NCBI RefSeq assembly: GCF_009755605.1
Contig: NZ_WPNZ01000026.1
Coordinates: 85,454-149,453 of the forward strand
Source of the DNA: Streptomyces typhae
GTDB taxonomy: Bacteria > Actinomycetota > Actinomycetes > Streptomycetales > Streptomycetaceae
DNA length: 64,000 nt
Direction: 5' to 3'
Part shown: piece by piece, positions 61,344 through 64,000 of the stretch
How the letters are laid out: each line of letters starts with the position of its first letter
How positions within the stretch are numbered: the stretch's first letter is position 1
The notes under the pieces: model-generated
Told to the model about the DNA's origin: nothing
Seen by the model: only the letters and a program-made list of their open reading frames with translations
Database searches by the model: none
Translations under genes and position numbers: made by a program

Positions 61344-62541
61344 GGGTCCCTCCCCGTCGCGGCACCGGCCGCTCCAGCCGGCGACAGCCCAGGACCGCCA
61401 CCACGACCGCGACGGCCCCGGACACCCCGGGGACCGCGTACCCCGCGCGCGCCCCCGCGGCGTCGATCACCCAGCCGGCCACGGAGGAGCCGAGCGCCAC
61501 TCCGACGGCGAGGCCGGTGCTGACCCAGGTCATGCCCTCGGTCAGCTTCGCGCGTGGTACGTGCTGTTCGACGAGGGCCATCGTCGTGATCATCGTCGGT
61601 GCGATGGACAGGCCCGCGACGAAGAGCGCCGCGGCCAGGAACGGCAGGTTCCCGGCCAGTTGAAGCGGGATCATACTCACGGCCATCGCACAGACACCCA
61701 GCAGCCACCTGCGGGCGGGCGCCCCCTTGAAGTGCAGGAGACCGAAGCCCACCCCCGCCAGGCAGGAGCCGAGGGCGTAGACGGCGAGCACCAGGCTCGC
61801 GGCGCCCTTGTGGCCCTGCTCCTCGGCGAACGCCACCGTGACCACGTCGACGGCGCCGAAGATCGCCCCGGTCGCGACGAACGTGGCCACCAGGACCTGG
61901 AGGCCGCCGGCCCGCAGCGCGGAGCCCCCGGTGTGGTGGTCGCGCGGGTGCGGCACCGGTTCGGTGGCGCGCTGCGCCGTCAGCCAGAAGACGCCGACGG
62001 CCAGGAAGACCCCGGCGAGCAGCGGCCCGGCCTCGGGGAACCACACCGTGGACAGGCCGATGGAGATGATCGGCCCGAAGATGAAGCAGATCTCGTCCAC
62101 GACGGACTCGAAGGAGTACGCCGTGTGCAGCTGCGGGGTGTCGCGGTACAGGGCGGCCCAGCGGGACCTGACCATCGAGCCCACGCTCGGCACACAGCCG
62201 ACGAGGGCGGCGAAGACGAACAGCGTCCAGTCCGGCGCCTCGAACTTCGCGGCCAGGAGCAGCCCGGCCACCGCGAACAGGGACACCAGCGTCGCGGGCC
62301 TGAGCACCCGGCGCTGGCCGTGCCGGTCCACGAGCCGGGATATCTGCGGGCCGATCGCCGCGGCGGACAGGGCGACGGTGGCCGACAGCGCGCCCGCGAG
62401 GCCGTACCGGCCGGTGAGCTGGGAGACCATCGTGACGATGCCGATGCCCATCATCGACAGCGGCATCCGCCCGAGGAAGCCCGCGACGGAGAACCCCAGG
62501 GAGCCGGGGGCGGCAAAGATGGCGCGGTAGGGGCTCGGCAC
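61267..62541 (-). CDS. MFS transporter
   Basis: 424 residues with about 12 transmembrane helices. Start GTG at 62541 gives VPSPYRAIFAAPGSLGFSVAGFLGR; upstream codons lack coding character. A motif-A-like GPQISRLVDRHGQRRVL follows helix 2. Substrate unknown; being transcribed with a sugar-lactone oxidase it may move a sugar or its lactone. C-terminal 40 residues are hydrophilic and overlap the next gene. Confidence 0.85.
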   Translation of the reverse strand: MPSPYRAIFAAPGSLGFSVAGFLGRMPLSMMGIGIVTMVSQLTGRYGLAGALSATVALSAAAIGPQISRLVDRHGQRRVLRPATLVSLFAVAGLLLAAKFEAPDWTLFVFAALVGCVPSVGSMVRSRWAALYRDTPQLHTAYSFESVVDEICFIFGPIISIGLSTVWFPEAGPLLAGVFLAVGVFWLTAQRATEPVPHPRDHHTGGSALRAGGLQVLVATFVATGAIFGAVDVVTVAFAEEQGHKGAASLVLAVYALGSCLAGVGFGLLHFKGAPARRWLLGVCAMAVSMIPLQLAGNLPFLAAALFVAGLSIAPTMITTMALVEQHVPRAKLTEGMTWVSTGLAVGVALGSSVAGWVIDAAGARAGYAVPGVSGAVAVVVAVLGCRRLERPVPRRGGTHGHGIGQGHDGGDPAHRREEAGDVA

Positions 62542-62750
62542 GTGGACTCCGCTGGGGCGCCGGAGCGCGCGCGGGGGCGCGACCGCTCCGGGTAAGGCGT
62601 GAAGGTGGCTGATACAGCTTACGGCTGCCGAGGCGCGGCGCGCACCGTGCTTTTCGGAGGTTCTCGAAGGCGCACGCACAGGTTCTCGAAGGCGCCCGCC
62701 ACAGGGTGGCGGTTTCCGCCCTGTCAGTGGCGAGTGGCAGGATCAAATAC

Positions 62751-63878
62751 ATGTCCGAAGCGCTGGATCCCACTCCCTATGACGCCCTGCTGCTGCTCTC
62801 GTTCGGCGGCCCCGAAGGACCGGACGACGTCGTCCCGTTCCTGGAGAACGTGACGCGTGGCCGCGGCATCCCCAAGGAGCGCCTGAAGGAGGTGGGGCAG
62901 CACTACTTCCTCTTCGGCGGCGTGAGCCCCATCAACGACCAGAACCGCACCTTCCTCGACGCCCTGCGCAAGGACTTCGCGGAGCACGGCCTGGACCTGC
63001 CGGTGTACTGGGGCAACCGCAACTGGGCGCCGTATCTGACGGACACCCTGCGCGATCTCGTGCGGGACGGCCGCCGCCGCGTGCTGACCCTGGCCACCAG
63101 CGCGTACGCGTCGTACTCGGGTTGCAGGCAGTACCGCGAGGACCTCGCGGCCGCCCTCGCCACCCTCCGCGCGGAGGGCCTGGAGACGCCCCGCGTGGAC
63201 AAGCTGCGGCACTACTTCAACCACCCCGGCTTCGTCCGCCCGGTGATCGACGGCGTCCTGGAGTCCCTGGCCGACCTCCCCGAGGAGGTCCGCGACGGCG
63301 CGCACCTGGCCTTCACGACGCACTCCATCCCCACCGCGGCGGCCGACACCTCGGGCCCGGCCGAGACCCACGGCGACGGCGGCGCGTACGTGCGCCAGCA
63401 CCTGGACGTGGCCCGTGCCGTCGCCGACGCGGTCCGCGCGGAGACCGGCGTGGACCGCCCCTGGCAGCTCGTCTACCAGTCCCGCAGCGGCGCCCCGCAC
63501 ATCCCCTGGCTGGAGCCGGACATCTGCGACCACCTGGAGGAGCGGCACGCTGCCGGGGCCCCCGCCGTCGTCATGGTCCCGATCGGCTTCGTCTCGGACC
63601 ACATGGAGGTCCTGTACGACCTCGACACCGAGGCCGCGGCGAAGGCCGCCGAGCTCGGCCTGCCGGTGCGCCGCTCGGCCACCGTCGGCGCCGACCCGCG
63701 GTTCGCCGCGGCCGTCCGCGATCTCGTCCTGGAGCGCGCGGCCCGCGAGAGCGGCCGGGGCGCGACCCCGTGCGCCCTGGGCGCGCTCGGCCCGAGCCAC
63801 GACCTGTGCCCCGTGGGCTGCTGCCCGGCCCGCACCCCCAAGCCCGCCGCCGCGGGCGCCGACAGCCCGTACCCCTAG
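62751..63878 (+). CDS. hemH: Ferrochelatase (coproporphyrin type)
   Basis: 375 residues. Inserts iron into a porphyrin; in Actinobacteria the substrate is coproporphyrin III (CpfC). FGGPEGPDDVVPFL (N-terminal), LTTHSIPTAAADTSGP-like segment (FTTHSIPTA, catalytic His), and IGFVSDHMEVLYDLD (conserved Glu) are present. Cys in YSGCRQYRED plus the C-terminal CALGALGPSHDLCPVGCC fit the [2Fe-2S] cluster of actinobacterial enzymes. The stop codon TAG is the last part of a CTAG next to the IS end. Confidence 0.95.
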   Translation: MSEALDPTPYDALLLLSFGGPEGPDDVVPFLENVTRGRGIPKERLKEVGQHYFLFGGVSPINDQNRTFLDALRKDFAEHGLDLPVYWGNRNWAPYLTDTLRDLVRDGRRRVLTLATSAYASYSGCRQYREDLAAALATLRAEGLETPRVDKLRHYFNHPGFVRPVIDGVLESLADLPEEVRDGAHLAFTTHSIPTAAADTSGPAETHGDGGAYVRQHLDVARAVADAVRAETGVDRPWQLVYQSRSGAPHIPWLEPDICDHLEERHAAGAPAVVMVPIGFVSDHMEVLYDLDTEAAAKAAELGLPVRRSATVGADPRFAAAVRDLVLERAARESGRGATPCALGALGPSHDLCPVGCCPARTPKPAAAGADSPYP

Positions 63879-64000
63879 GAGTTGTCTTCAAATGTCACGC
63901 CCACATCAGGAGCGAGGCGAGAGTGACGGCTGCCTGGTAGGACTCGGCGGTCTTGTCGTAGCGGGTCGCGATGCCGCGCCACTGCTTGAGGCGGTTGAAA
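63879..64000 (-). mobile_element. Right end of an IS5-type insertion sequence (truncated by window)
   Basis: Starts GAGTTGTCTTCAAATG, directly after CTAG (63875-63878), a typical IS5-family target. The transposase tail lies within it. The element continues beyond the window. Confidence 0.8.
63895..64000 (-). CDS. IS5 family transposase, C-terminal fragment
   Basis: The minus strand encodes FNRLKQWRGIATRYDKTAES and then YQAAVTLASLLMWA before a stop. This is the classic C terminus of IS5-type DDE transposases: R-x3-Y-D-K with the conserved catalytic-Glu helix upstream outside the window. Partial only because the window ends; no sign of decay in what is visible. Confidence 0.88.
   Translation of the reverse strand, partial: FNRLKQWRGIATRYDKTAESYQAAVTLASLLMWA

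Overview
The window is chromosomal DNA from a Streptomyces species. The base composition is very GC-rich, start codons are often GTG, and developmental genes specific to the genus (whiH, hrdB, sepH) are present, as are actinobacterial proteins of DUF4192, DUF4937, DUF5998, DUF6082 and DUF7455 type. The whiH-hrdB order, with the ParE and ParC topoisomerase genes nearby, is the conserved core layout known from S. coelicolor. Almost everything reads as core chromosome. The one clear mobile element is the end of an IS5-type insertion sequence at the right edge.

Layout. 1-7.3 kb: a truncated DUF4937 gene, a TetR regulator divergent from an ABC-F ATPase, a histidine phosphatase with an ADP-ribosylglycohydrolase, and a DHA2-type efflux pump divergent from a second TetR regulator with two identical 20-bp operators between them. 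7.4-14 kb: rnhB, two Streptomyces hypothetical genes, a RecQ helicase fused to a phosphoribosyltransferase-like domain, and a divergent DUF4192 gene; two consensus DnaA boxes lie in that divergent promoter. 14.5-21 kb: a degenerate glycogen-debranching-like protein, a Nudix-HTH regulator, an unusual ABC protein with a defective ATPase site, and whiH. 21-27.5 kb: hrdB (principal sigma factor), a secreted trypsin-like protease, a DUF7455 protein and parE. 28-37 kb: a DUF1453 membrane protein with a NarL-type two-component system, a CitA/CitB-type two-component system on the other strand, a sucrase/ferredoxin-like gene under a probable iron box, and two divergent citrate synthases, one carrying an HTH domain. 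37-48 kb: a short hypothetical gene, a DUF6082 gene, a CobW-type metal GTPase, parC, a pair of M16 peptidases (one catalytic, one not) and a c-di-AMP riboswitch in front of an M23 endopeptidase. 47-64 kb: a GntR regulator, ptsH (HPr), a large GNAT/acyl-CoA synthetase fusion, DUF5998, an AlkP-type phosphodiesterase, thymidine kinase, a glyoxalase-like protein, a rhodanese, sepH, a membrane protein with repeated Thr-x-x-Leu motifs, an MFS transporter overlapping a sugar-lactone oxidase, hemH, and the IS end.

Themes. Genes for chromosome topology and cell division during growth and sporulation (parE, parC, sepH, whiH, hrdB) sit beside central carbon control (citrate synthases, CitAB-like system, HPr, GNAT/acyl-CoA synthetase). 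Many gene borders, and several inter-domain linkers inside genes, carry short tandem repeats of 6-24 bp with a different unit at each place. This looks like a genome-wide slippage habit of the strain and is one of the more distinctive features of the window.

No tRNA, rRNA or CRISPR array was recognised. All functional calls rest on motifs and family resemblance read by eye; no database search was run.
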